Source: Deltaproteobacteria bacterium (GTDB lineage Bacteria > Myxococcota_A > Polyangia > Palsa-1104 > JAEUJZ01). From it: 8,756 nt of DNA. The notes under the pieces are model-generated. The model searched no databases and had not been told where the DNA came from. It saw nothing but the letters and a program-made list of their open reading frames with translations. The stretch covers positions 1 through 8,756 of the forward strand of contig JAGNNG010000055.1 of assembly GCA_017990795.1 (NCBI GenBank), read 5' to 3'. This document shows positions 1 through 7,178 of this stretch, piece by piece (position 1 is the stretch's first letter; each line of letters begins with the position of its first letter). The translations under genes were made by a program, and so were the position numbers.

Positions 1-3000
1 GCGAGGCTGCAGCAAGCGGCTGGACTGATACGACGGGTCACCCGGCTGCGGTCGCTGACAAGTGCCGTCGCTGGCCCGAGTCGACAGGGTGGGGGCTCCG
101 GTGCGATCGCCTCGGACAACGAAGGCATCGCCGCCGTGGATCTCGTAGCGCTGCTGATCTGGAAAGCAAGCAGCCAGCAGGGCGGTCGCGTCCGCGCCAA
201 GCGGCGTGCCGTCACGGGTGATGGCGTCAGGCGTAATCAGCGGCGCACGAAGGCAGCGTCCAACCGCCCGAGCCGGCATCTCCAGCGTCTCTAGCGCCGA
301 GCGACCGCAGTAGAAGCCATCGCCGCAGTCTTGGTTGGACGTGCACTCCAAGATGCAGCTCTTTTCGGGCGTGCCGGCGCTGGTCTTGCCAGTGACGCGG
401 CAGGTGGTCTTTTTCTCAATCAGTGCCTCGGACAGCGGGGCGTTGCGGCGTCTGACGGTGATGATGCCGGGGCAGGCGGTGCCCACGGCCTGCATGTCGC
501 AGCTCTGCTGCTCAAGTGAGAACTCGGGCTCGGTAATCTCGCTCAGGGTCAGGCGGTCAGCGACATCGCCGCCGGTGACAAGAGGCACTTGCTGCTCGGC
601 CTTGCTGATGCGATAGCGACGGAGCCAGGTGACAGCCCACTCGGTATCGTTGCTGGTATCGACCATCAGCCGCTGCGAGAGTGCGCGGCACTGATCCGCC
701 GCTGCGTTGGACAGACAGATGCCGGGGCCGTTGGTCTGGACTTGCTCGCGTCGACACAGCGTCCCCGTCGGACAGTCCGAGTTGGCATAGCAGCCGCCAA
801 ACCACAGCTTGTCGTTTTTCTCTGCGCCGCGGTTGCAGTAAAGCCCGTTTAGATCCGCCAGTTGCCCGGTGGACAGCAAGCGACCAGTGTTGCGTGACAG
901 GCCCGCCAGCGTGCCTTCCCAGTCCAGCGTCCACTGCTCCGTGGTTACCGCCAGCGGGTCGGTGAACGACGCCAGGGCAACCGGGCGGCGCGTCGGCTCA
1001 GCAGGCAGACTGGCGTCGGGCTTGCTGAGGTTTACGGCTTGCTCGCGAATCGTCATATCGCAGATCGGATCGACGGGCAGGTAGTAGTAAGGCGTTGGCG
1101 CAGGAAGCAGCAGGCGACGGCGAGTCTGGGTGCTGCCAGTGATGCCCAGGTTTGCAAACACCGACACCACAGAGCTGCCGACGCGCGGCGAATAGACCGG
1201 TAGACCGGTGCTGTCCGTCTCGGTTCGTGGGCCTGGACCGACGCTGGTGCCATCATCAAAGCGCGAGTACGCCCGGCGCACATTACCCAGTCGGTCTTGC
1301 GGCGTCAGCGACAGCGCTTGCGACAGGCCAGGCAAGTTCAGCTGCTCGGGCGCCGGGAGCTCCTGCGAGCGGGTGTGTAGAAGGCTCAAGCGGCGCAGGG
1401 CTCCGAACTCGGGGAAGCAGGCGCGGTACGACGGCTGCGGGCAGGCGTCGGCCATCTGGATACCAGCGACGATCCCGCCGCCGCCAAGCAGCCATGCGAA
1501 GTCGCCGATCCACAGGCCTGCCGTGGCTTGCAGCCAGCTGGTCTGGACTGCATCTGGGGTGAATGGACACTCGCTGGTACCGGGCTTGGCGCAGGGCGGC
1601 GTGTCTTGGTGCACAAAGCCCACGTCGCGCGGCAAGCTGCCGTTGGGCAGGGTCAGGCCGGGGCTGCTGTACAGCGGACTGCGCGGGGTACCCGGTCCAA
1701 CTGGCAGACAGCCCAGGCGACGCAAGTTAGAGTCGTTCCACTCGTCGGGCAGCACGCGCAGCGAGCCACCGGCGTTTTGCATCAGGAAGCGCGGATCGGG
1801 ATTGGTCTCGCACTCGACCTCGCGGTCTAGGTCCACCACGCGCACGCTGCTGTCACGTGCTACCACGTAGGCGTACAGCCCTGCTGCAGAGCGGGGCGAG
1901 ACGCGAATGCGGTCAATGCCTGGCCTGCCAGCGCGCAGAACCTCGTTGCTAGCTACAAAGTCGAGCGTGATGCGGCGCGGGGTGCCGATAAAGTGCGCAC
2001 CATCTGCTGCCGCCGGATCGATATTGACGACGGTAAGCGCACTGCCGACGGCATCGCCGATTAGGAGCCGCTGGCCGTCTTTGTCGGTCGCCAGCGTCGC
2101 TGGATAGGTCGCCGCTCGCATGGTGCCAAGGGCTGGGATGCGATTGATGTCGGGCATCAGCGGACTGGCATCACCGCCGCAGTCTGCAGGGCACTTCAGC
2201 GTCGCCAGATCGCCGGCAGTTAGGATGCGTGCTGGCTTGGTGGCATCGCTGGGATCAAAGCCGATGCCCTCGATGACCTGACCTTGACTGGGGCCGTCTT
2301 GTAGGTCGACGACCGCTACCAGACCACACGTCGGATAGGCCACGACAGCGGTGCGCTTGGGTCCGTCTAGCCACGGTGGTGTCTCGACCCACGATGGACG
2401 TGCCAGTAAGGGGATCTGTGACCCTGCCGCACCTGGCAAGAACGGCTGCACTTGCTTGGGACACGACAGCGCGTCGCAGCCCTGGGTTGGGCACGACTGA
2501 TCTGCGTCATCACAAATCGCCGCGCGGGTGGTCAGGTTGGCCACCGGCTGCAGCGACACAACAGACAGATCGCACGAGCCGACGTTGGTGGTCACGGCCC
2601 AGGCGTCCGGGGAGATCACGGCCCCGTTTGGACTACGCTGCTGCGGTGGCGAGAAGGCGCGCACATGCTCGGGCAACAGGCCCGTCGGCAAGAAGCCGTA
2701 GCCGAGCTGCCCGCCGTGCAGGTTGTGCAAGCGGCCAATGGTTGTAAGTCCTGGCGTCTGCGCTTGGGTATCGGCTACGGCCAGCTCGCCGCGGGCGGTG
2801 TTGGCAATCAGAGTCGACAGAACGCGACGGCTGCAGGTGGGGGGAGCCGTGCCGCAGCTGGTATTGTCGCCAGGGCAGCAAGGCACATCGGGATCTCGGC
2901 CCAGCGCTACCGCCGCTTTACGTACAGCGGACAAGTACGAGTCTCGACGCAGGCGGCGGTGGTTATCGTCGCACTCATCCAGAGCCAGCACCGTGGCCCG

Positions 3001-3258
3001 AGGCGTTACCGAGCGCCAAGCGTCGCCGCTGCAGTACTCGTTGAGGTAGCCTTCGGGATCGGCCTCGGCGTTTCCTTTGGGGAGGCAGTCGGGGATCTCG
3101 TAGTCGACACAGAACAGGGCCACGTCACTGGGGCGATCGAGGGTGCGCGTCGGCGTGGTCACTTGCTGGGTCGTGCAGGAGCCCGCAAATAGCGCGAGTA
3201 AGCAGGCAGCACCACCGGCGAGCTGGGTCCAGTGCTGATAACGAATTCTAAGGGTCAC
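1..3258 (-). CDS. Very large cysteine-rich exported lipoprotein, partial (C-terminus beyond left edge)
   Basis: An uninterrupted minus-strand frame of 1086 codons begins with GTG at 3258 and has no stop before base 1, so the C-terminus is missing. Residues 1-28 look like a lipoprotein signal: basic start (R4, R6), hydrophobic core LAGGAACLLALFAG, and a lipobox-like AGSC with C28 as the likely lipidated cysteine. The mature part holds about 40 cysteines. Stretches such as TAVVAYPTCGLVAVVDLQ (303-320) and LYAYVVARDSSVRVVDLD (461-478) resemble YVTN/beta-propeller strands. Two modules, C823-C829-C835-C848 and C968-C972-C978-C984-C1002, carry the SDCPTGTLC / QDCGDGFYC pattern seen in Dickkopf-like cysteine-rich lipoproteins of myxobacteria. 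The start follows the stop of the upstream lipoprotein gene by 2 nt, so the two are almost certainly co-transcribed and probably translationally coupled. Surface or periplasmic location is inferred. No enzyme motif was recognised and the function is unknown. Confidence 0.92.
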   Translation of the reverse strand, partial: MTLRIRYQHWTQLAGGAACLLALFAGSCTTQQVTTPTRTLDRPSDVALFCVDYEIPDCLPKGNAEADPEGYLNEYCSGDAWRSVTPRATVLALDECDDNHRRLRRDSYLSAVRKAAVALGRDPDVPCCPGDNTSCGTAPPTCSRRVLSTLIANTARGELAVADTQAQTPGLTTIGRLHNLHGGQLGYGFLPTGLLPEHVRAFSPPQQRSPNGAVISPDAWAVTTNVGSCDLSVVSLQPVANLTTRAAICDDADQSCPTQGCDALSCPKQVQPFLPGAAGSQIPLLARPSWVETPPWLDGPKRTAVVAYPTCGLVAVVDLQDGPSQGQVIEGIGFDPSDATKPARILTAGDLATLKCPADCGGDASPLMPDINRIPALGTMRAATYPATLATDKDGQRLLIGDAVGSALTVVNIDPAAADGAHFIGTPRRITLDFVASNEVLRAGRPGIDRIRVSPRSAAGLYAYVVARDSSVRVVDLDREVECETNPDPRFLMQNAGGSLRVLPDEWNDSNLRRLGCLPVGPGTPRSPLYSSPGLTLPNGSLPRDVGFVHQDTPPCAKPGTSECPFTPDAVQTSWLQATAGLWIGDFAWLLGGGGIVAGIQMADACPQPSYRACFPEFGALRRLSLLHTRSQELPAPEQLNLPGLSQALSLTPQDRLGNVRRAYSRFDDGTSVGPGPRTETDSTGLPVYSPRVGSSVVSVFANLGITGSTQTRRRLLLPAPTPYYYLPVDPICDMTIREQAVNLSKPDASLPAEPTRRPVALASFTDPLAVTTEQWTLDWEGTLAGLSRNTGRLLSTGQLADLNGLYCNRGAEKNDKLWFGGCYANSDCPTGTLCRREQVQTNGPGICLSNAAADQCRALSQRLMVDTSNDTEWAVTWLRRYRISKAEQQVPLVTGGDVADRLTLSEITEPEFSLEQQSCDMQAVGTACPGIITVRRRNAPLSEALIEKKTTCRVTGKTSAGTPEKSCILECTSNQDCGDGFYCGRSALETLEMPARAVGRCLRAPLITPDAITRDGTPLGADATALLAACFPDQQRYEIHGGDAFVVRGDRTGAPTLSTRASDGTCQRPQPGDPSYQSSRLLQPR

Positions 3259-3260
3259 AG

Positions 3261-5258
3261 CTAGTCCACCTTTTTGGGCGACGGCAGGCCGATGCGAGCA
3301 ATCATGCGGCGATAGCTCGGGCTGCGCGGATCGAGATCGAGGACGGCAATGGCGTTGTCCAGATAGTTGCTGATGTACGCGCGCGGGCCAGTGGCGGGCT
3401 GGCTGGGTCCCAGCGGATGCGGGCGTAGGGTGTTCGCGCCGGTGGGGCAGATGACGCCGAGGCGCTTGGCTTCACCGTCGCTGACGTAGGGATCGGCGCA
3501 GGGGTCGATGCCGTTTTGGGCCCCGCCGAAGTTAAGAGCCATGCTGAGCGGCCCACGACCCGTCTGGATGGTACCGATGAGCTCACCTGTATCGCCGTCG
3601 ATCTCGGCCACTTGGCCTGACAGATAGCAGCTGACGTATAGGCGCGTCGCAAGCACCGACTGTCCCATGTTCTGCCTGGGGACTCGCGACATCACGATTC
3701 GCGACGGGCCGGGGCAGACGTTGGTGATGCTGGTGACTTGATTGATGGGGACGCCAGCGGTGCCATTGCGCAAGCGGGTATCCATGATGGCGACGGCTGG
3801 TGGCGAGTAGACGGTGAAGAAGGCGCGCTCACCACTGGGCTCGAACACGATGTCGCGGACGTCCTGAGAGGCGGTCGAAAACTGGCCGCCCAAGCTCAGT
3901 AGTAGTCCCGGCACTACCGTCGGTCCCGCAGTGCTGGCTAGTCGAAAGGACGACAGCTGACCGGTGAGCCGCGAGGTCACATACCACGGCTGGCTCAGGT
4001 CGCCCGGACGGCGCGGAGCCAGTGCAAAAGCGCCCTTGCGACCGTTGGAATCAGAGAACAGCGCCACCGACACATCTTGCAGCTCGGCAGGAGCGGGGCT
4101 GATCGCGCTGCCCTTCACTTTGAACGCCGCCACCTGACCACTGGAGAGGTGCGACGTGACCAGGTATTGGTAGTAAGTTCCGGTCTGCTGCTTACCCATC
4201 TTGTCGACGCCGTAGCAGACCGGGTTGCTGTTTTGGACGCCGCCGTAGAAGGTGCCGCGCTCGTGGACGAAGCCAGACTCGATACAGCCTTGATCGATGA
4301 CTAAGCCCATCGGCTCGGGGGGCACTTCAAAGCGAGCGCGGGTGCCCAAGCTGGGATCGTTTTCGTCGACGAGGACATCATCGACGGTGCGCTGGGTGCG
4401 GTTCTCAAGCTGACACTGCTTGAGCTGGTACGAGTCGCCGCCTGCATGACGAACGGTTGGCTCAGAGCTGGCGCGTGGCGTCGTGGTGCAGTTCAGATCG
4501 AGCCCGGTGCCGCCGTCTACTTTTCGTCCCAACACCAGCGGGCGAGTGGCGTCGACAAAAGTGACCGAAGGATCGCCGCGCACGGCCAAGTAGATACCGC
4601 GATGAAGCAGCTGACTCGGGGCGGCAGCGGGCCAGTTTGGCGGGTCTTCCGCGAGAATTTTCATCTCGCCGGGGAAAAAGCCGATCTTGGTGGTCTGCTC
4701 GGCGATGGCGAAGCGCTGAGGCTCGCAGTTGATGACGTTGGGGTCGTCGATGTCGCGCTCGCAGTAGCAGCGATCGTAGTCGGCGACAGCGTGCTTGGTC
4801 TGGGCCTCTTTTTGCTCGGTCTGTTCGACGGTGGCACTGCTGCCTAGCGCAGCTCCCGAGTCGCCACACGAGACCACGCCACACTCTGCATCACCACCGT
4901 CATCGCGGCCAAAGCGGCGAAAGCAGGTGGTAGCGCGCTCGTGGCGGAGTAGATCGAATGCGAGCAGTGTGGCGCCACCAAACGACAGATCGGCGTTGGT
5001 GCTGGCGGCGTAAAGGACGTCGCCAAGCGGGTCCATCGCGAGGCTGCCGGGGAAGAACATGCAGTGGGCCGGCGGCTCGGTGCTGCTGCTGCCCGCGGAC
5101 CAAGGACGGCAGCCTGGAGCCAGCGGCGTGCGTGTGGTGCAGCCACCAAGAAGCACTGCGGTCGAGAACAAACCGACGGCAAGCAGTGGGCTTTGCAGAG
5201 AAGAAAGTTGCGAGAAAAAGCGAAGAGATTTGCGGGCTTGACGCGAAGGTACTGTCAC
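3261..5258 (-). CDS. YVTN-type beta-propeller lipoprotein (665 aa)
   Basis: The GTG start at 5258 gives a 665-residue protein. Its N-terminal region has basic residues, a hydrophobic run (25-38) and the lipobox LLGGC, so C40 is the likely lipid anchor. After it come seven blade-like segments with the strand pattern of YVTN/NHL-type propellers. They lie near residues 73-103, 222-236, 361-373, 425-440, 467-492, 539-556 (RLYVSCYLSGQVAEID) and 626-642 (RAYISNYLDNAIAVLDLD). An acidic, cysteine-containing insertion at about 110-200 separates the first two. Propellers of this type are usually protein- or ligand-binding scaffolds; here the partner may be the downstream lipoprotein. In-frame upstream sequence has no stop until 5379 but also no ATG, GTG or TTG, so GTG 5258 is the only reasonable start, although its Shine-Dalgarno site is poor. 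The exact function is unknown. Confidence 0.92.
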   Translation of the reverse strand: MTVPSRQARKSLRFFSQLSSLQSPLLAVGLFSTAVLLGGCTTRTPLAPGCRPWSAGSSSTEPPAHCMFFPGSLAMDPLGDVLYAASTNADLSFGGATLLAFDLLRHERATTCFRRFGRDDGGDAECGVVSCGDSGAALGSSATVEQTEQKEAQTKHAVADYDRCYCERDIDDPNVINCEPQRFAIAEQTTKIGFFPGEMKILAEDPPNWPAAAPSQLLHRGIYLAVRGDPSVTFVDATRPLVLGRKVDGGTGLDLNCTTTPRASSEPTVRHAGGDSYQLKQCQLENRTQRTVDDVLVDENDPSLGTRARFEVPPEPMGLVIDQGCIESGFVHERGTFYGGVQNSNPVCYGVDKMGKQQTGTYYQYLVTSHLSSGQVAAFKVKGSAISPAPAELQDVSVALFSDSNGRKGAFALAPRRPGDLSQPWYVTSRLTGQLSSFRLASTAGPTVVPGLLLSLGGQFSTASQDVRDIVFEPSGERAFFTVYSPPAVAIMDTRLRNGTAGVPINQVTSITNVCPGPSRIVMSRVPRQNMGQSVLATRLYVSCYLSGQVAEIDGDTGELIGTIQTGRGPLSMALNFGGAQNGIDPCADPYVSDGEAKRLGVICPTGANTLRPHPLGPSQPATGPRAYISNYLDNAIAVLDLDPRSPSYRRMIARIGLPSPKKVD
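3265..3275 (-). promoter_or_regulatory. Ribosome binding site of the large lipoprotein gene, inside the preceding gene
   Basis: On the minus strand the sequence AAAAAGGTGGA ends 6 nt before the GTG start at 3258 and lies in the last codons of the upstream lipoprotein gene (Lys-Val-Asp-stop). The purine-rich AGGTGG core is well spaced for a Shine-Dalgarno site. It decides the GTG start and suggests that translation of the two genes is coupled. Confidence 0.7.
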
Positions 5259-5449
5259 GGTCTGGGAAGGTTGCCCCAGGCTCGGGCCATAGTCAACGAT
5301 CCAGGGCCGAGCCAGCTGCGAAGGTGGCAGAGTGGATCGCGCTTGCGGCCAGAAGAAAGTAGACAGTGGTGCTTTGAATCAGGAAGAGGACGGGTGTGCA
5401 GACGATAGGAAGCTCGGCAGGGTTTGGGGCCGCTGCCGAGCTGAAAAAT
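5259..5449. other. Intergenic region between zinc-ribbon gene and lipoprotein operon
   Basis: This 191 nt gap separates two same-direction genes. It must carry the lipoprotein operon promoter unless there is read-through from the zinc-ribbon gene. I found no convincing sigma70 pair: a TTGACT box on the minus strand (plus 5291-5296) has no good -10 at 16-18 nt. The segment next to the zinc-ribbon stop holds a perfect 10 bp stem-loop, described separately. Confidence 0.6.
5411..5442 (-). terminator. Perfect 10 bp stem-loop just after the zinc-ribbon gene stop
   Basis: AGCTCGGCAG at 5411-5420 and CTGCCGAGCT at 5433-5442 are exact inverted repeats with a 12 nt loop. The hairpin begins 7 nt after the minus-strand stop codon at 5450-5452. 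It is therefore well placed to end the zinc-ribbon transcript or protect its 3' end. There is no T-run after the stem on the minus strand; the only run, TTTTT, precedes it. A classical intrinsic terminator is therefore not fully met. Confidence 0.5.
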
Positions 5450-6187
5450 CTACGAGGCGGCGGATGCTTCTGATGGCTCTTCTAGGAGCCGGGCCCAGTA
5501 GATGATGCGGTTGCAGGTGGGGCACAGCTCTAGCGAGTTTCCGCGCTGCAGGACGTTGTAAAGCTGAGGCGGGATTCTCATGTTGCAGCCTCGGCAGGTG
5601 CCATCTTTGACGGCGACCACAGCCAGGCCTTTGCGCATCCGAATGGTGCCGTACTTGCGCAGCACATCGGGTCGCAGCATCTTGGCCAGCTCTTCACGCT
5701 CGGTGCGCGCTGCCGTGATGTCTTTTTGGATCGCGGCAATGCGCTGGTCGGCTGAAGATTTTTGCTTCTTCAGACCTTCGCGCTCGGTGGCCAGCTTGGC
5801 TTCATGTTCGCTGATGGCCTTGCGCTGCTGCTCGATGACGGCAGCCAGCTTCTGTACTTCTTCTTCGCGACCTTCCATCGTCCGCCGCGTACTCTCGACT
5901 TCACGCTGCGCGGCGTTGGACTCTTTCATGTTCTTCACTTGAGAGAGCTTCGCCTTTGCGCGGCTAAGCTGCTCTGTCGTGTCCTTCTGCTCGTCCTCTT
6001 GAGACTTGCGAAAGTTTTCAATGTCCAACAGGCCAGCACGTTCTTTCGCAAGCAGTTTTTCAAGCTCACCGATAGCGGTCTCTGCCGCTAAGAGCTCCTG
6101 TGGAAGTGCTTTGACGAGCCCTTCCATTTCCTGAATGCGAGCATCGTGACGCTGCAGGTCTTCAAGCAGCTTCAATTGGTCCCGCAC
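5450..6187 (-). CDS. Coiled-coil protein with C-terminal C4 zinc ribbon (COG1579 / DUF164 family)
   Basis: This 245-residue protein is mostly a long, charged coiled coil (about 1-170) rich in Glu, Lys, Ala, Leu and Gln. It includes the family-typical segment around KNMKESNAAQREVE (86-99). The end is a zinc ribbon with C198-x2-C201 and C222-x2-C225, followed by RIIYW. This layout and length match the C4-type zinc ribbon family of COG1579. Characterised relatives include Helicobacter HP0958/FlgZ, which binds RNA and RpoN, and chlamydial CdsZ, linked to type III secretion; in other bacteria the role is not established. I infer a cytoplasmic nucleic-acid- or protein-binding adaptor. The GTG start at 6187 is fixed by a strong GGAGG. 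No Nif3-like gene, a frequent partner of this family, lies on either side. The only upstream same-strand gene is a tRNA. Confidence 0.94.
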   Translation of the reverse strand: MRDQLKLLEDLQRHDARIQEMEGLVKALPQELLAAETAIGELEKLLAKERAGLLDIENFRKSQEDEQKDTTEQLSRAKAKLSQVKNMKESNAAQREVESTRRTMEGREEEVQKLAAVIEQQRKAISEHEAKLATEREGLKKQKSSADQRIAAIQKDITAARTEREELAKMLRPDVLRKYGTIRMRKGLAVVAVKDGTCRGCNMRIPPQLYNVLQRGNSLELCPTCNRIIYWARLLEEPSEASAAS

Positions 6188-6194
6188 GCTCTTT

Positions 6195-6199
6195 CCTCC
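6195..6199 (-). promoter_or_regulatory. Strong ribosome binding site of the zinc-ribbon gene
   Basis: The minus strand reads GGAGGAAAGAGC directly before the GTG codon. GGAGG lies 7 nt from the start, an ideal spacing. This supports a GTG start, and no ATG or other start lies close upstream in frame. Confidence 0.85.
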
Positions 6200-6287
6200 A
6201 GTCCCAAACTATAGATTCGCTATTGCCAAAGAAGATTCGCACCAGAGAGCTTCTGGCTGAAACCTTCCCGATTGAGTTGTTTATTCG

Positions 6288-6361
6288 TGGGCCCACCTGG
6301 ACTTGAACCAGGGACCAACCGGTTATGAGCCGGTCGCTCTGACCAACTGAGCTATGGGCCC
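6288..6361 (-). tRNA. tRNA with CAU anticodon (elongator Met or Ile2), CCA not encoded
   Basis: The minus strand folds into a complete 74 nt cloverleaf. It has a 7 bp acceptor stem GGGCCCA/TGGGCCC, D stem GCTC/GAGC, anticodon stem ACCGG/CCGGT around the loop CTCATAA, a 5 nt variable loop, T stem CCTGG/CCAGG around TTCAAGT, and A73. The anticodon CAT is at plus-strand 6325-6327. The first base pair is G-C and the anticodon stem lacks the three consecutive GC pairs of initiators, so it is not the initiator tRNA. It is either elongator tRNA-Met or the tRNA-Ile2 whose wobble C is changed to lysidine by TilS; sequence by eye does not separate them firmly. The bases after A73 are CGA, so CCA must be added by nucleotidyltransferase. 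Confidence 0.96.
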
Positions 6362-6388
6362 TGTTACAACGGGCGGTCGATGGAGCGC

Positions 6389-6417
6389 ACCGTAACGAAA
6401 CAATTTTGAAAGCGCAA
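6389..6417 (-). promoter_or_regulatory. Weak candidate promoter for the tRNA
   Basis: On the minus strand TTGCGC (6412-6417) and TACGGT (6389-6394) are separated by 17 nt and end 27 nt before the tRNA 5' end. The spacing suits a sigma70 promoter but each hexamer matches the consensus at only about three positions. It is included because it is the best pair in the short gap upstream of the tRNA. Confidence 0.2.
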
Positions 6418-6457
6418 GGGTCGCGGCGGCTGTTTCAAATCGGCAAACCAGCGCTTG

Positions 6458-6504
6458 GTGATTGGCAACTCACCCAAGGCCAGGCCAATCACACCCTTTG
6501 GCCT
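6458..6504 (-). terminator. Overlapping inverted repeats after the membrane protein gene
   Basis: GTGATTGGC (6458-6466) pairs with GCCAATCAC (6484-6492), a 9 bp stem with a 17 nt loop. AGGCCAA (6482-6488) pairs with TTGGCCT (6498-6504), a 7 bp stem with a 9 nt loop. The two share bases, so only one can form at a time. They lie just after the minus-strand stop at 6509 and could end that transcript, but no T-run follows either stem. The rest of the gap to the tRNA shows no gene. Confidence 0.35.
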
Positions 6505-6508
6505 GCCA

Positions 6509-6934
6509 CTAAAAAACCAAGTTCAGCAATATGCAGAAGGTGCCCAGCGCCAGCCCAGCGTGACCCAGGGTCTTTTCGTTTTTGCCCAGCAGCGCATGAA
6601 GGCTATCGAGCCGGGCGCGGGTGGTCTTTGAGAGCTTGCTACCTAGCCACAGCAGGGCAGCTGCGTAGCCGTAGCGGATGCCGAGAAGCAGCGAGCAGAC
6701 TCCCGCCGCCAGGTTGCCCAGGTAGACCATCGGCGCATGCCCGATAAAGCCAAGGTAGCCCAGCATCTTGATGATGCAGACGAGGCCGTTTGCAGCAGCG
6801 CCAAGTCCCAAGACCCCTGACAGCGGAGACAGCGCCTGTAGCCAGAATCGCAGCGTCGCGTTCTTTTTGGCAAACGCAACATCACTGGCTAGCGCGGACA
6901 GCAGCAAGAGCACAACACAACCCAACATTCCCAT
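6509..6934 (-). CDS. Small multi-pass membrane protein of unknown function (141 aa)
   Basis: The protein is strongly hydrophobic, with about four likely membrane segments near residues 3-20, 33-62 (including GLGAAANG), 68-97 and 121-141. A basic, polar loop (99-120, KLSKTTRARLD) lies between the last two and is probably cytoplasmic. The first segment could instead be a cleaved signal peptide ending near AFA at 20-22. I do not recognise the family. The ATG at 6934 is chosen over a second ATG at 6928 because GGAG lies 8 nt upstream of the first. It is divergent from the MerR regulator and shares a 356 nt region with it, so control by that regulator is possible but unproven. Hydrophobic periodicity and a proper ribosome site argue for a real gene. 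Confidence 0.78.
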   Translation of the reverse strand: MGMLGCVVLLLLSALASDVAFAKKNATLRFWLQALSPLSGVLGLGAAANGLVCIIKMLGYLGFIGHAPMVYLGNLAAGVCSLLLGIRYGYAAALLWLGSKLSKTTRARLDSLHALLGKNEKTLGHAGLALGTFCILLNLVF

Positions 6935-6954
6935 CGCGAGATCTCCGGTCCGTA

Positions 6955-6977
6955 CCAGTGCAGGTGCCAGTGCAGGT
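6955..6977. repeat. Tandem 11-12 bp direct repeat upstream of the membrane protein gene
   Basis: CCAGTGCAGGT occurs at 6955-6965 and again at 6967-6977, a period of 12 bp. The copies lie 20-43 bp before the ATG of the minus-strand gene, in its probable 5' leader or promoter. Such spaced repeats can be regulator half-sites, but two copies could also be a simple duplication. Confidence 0.6.
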
Positions 6978-7178
6978 AGTTAGTACTGGGTACTTGCAGC
7001 CATTATTGCGCTTCAATAGTGCGTGCGCTAGCGCGAGCCCCGCCTGTAGGGTCCGCAAACGAATGCGCGGAGCTTGCAGCAAGCCGTCGCTGGGCCCAAG
7101 CAAAAGCAGCAGCGGCCAAGATTCTTTGGGAGAGCATGCGGCGAGCTTCTATCAAACCTAGCCAGGCTGCTTGGGTCA

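Noticed and set aside
1208..1870. Plus-strand 220-codon frame rich in Ser, Arg and Pro
   Set aside because: It is antisense to the large lipoprotein frame, with composition typical of reverse-strand readings of GC-rich genes and no domain.
2452..3192. Plus-strand 246-codon frame opposite the large lipoprotein gene
   Set aside because: It is antisense to a well-supported exported lipoprotein with signal sequence and cysteine modules. Its Ala/Gly/Arg/Val-rich product is typical of a GC-rich shadow frame.
4446..4847. Plus-strand 133-codon frame opposite the propeller lipoprotein, hydrophobic at its end
   Set aside because: The hydrophobic Val/Ala/Leu run is the complement of the acidic and Gln-rich insertion in the real gene. 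No ribosome site or family was seen.
6242..6256. CCAGA-GAGCT-TCTGG inverted repeat between the tRNA and the zinc-ribbon gene
   Set aside because: The stem is only 5 bp with no T-run after it, so it is too weak to call a terminator.
7025..7034. 10 bp palindrome GCGCTAGCGC
   Set aside because: It is a short GC-rich palindrome in GC-rich DNA, with no second copy nearby and no clear position relative to a promoter; chance occurrence is plausible.
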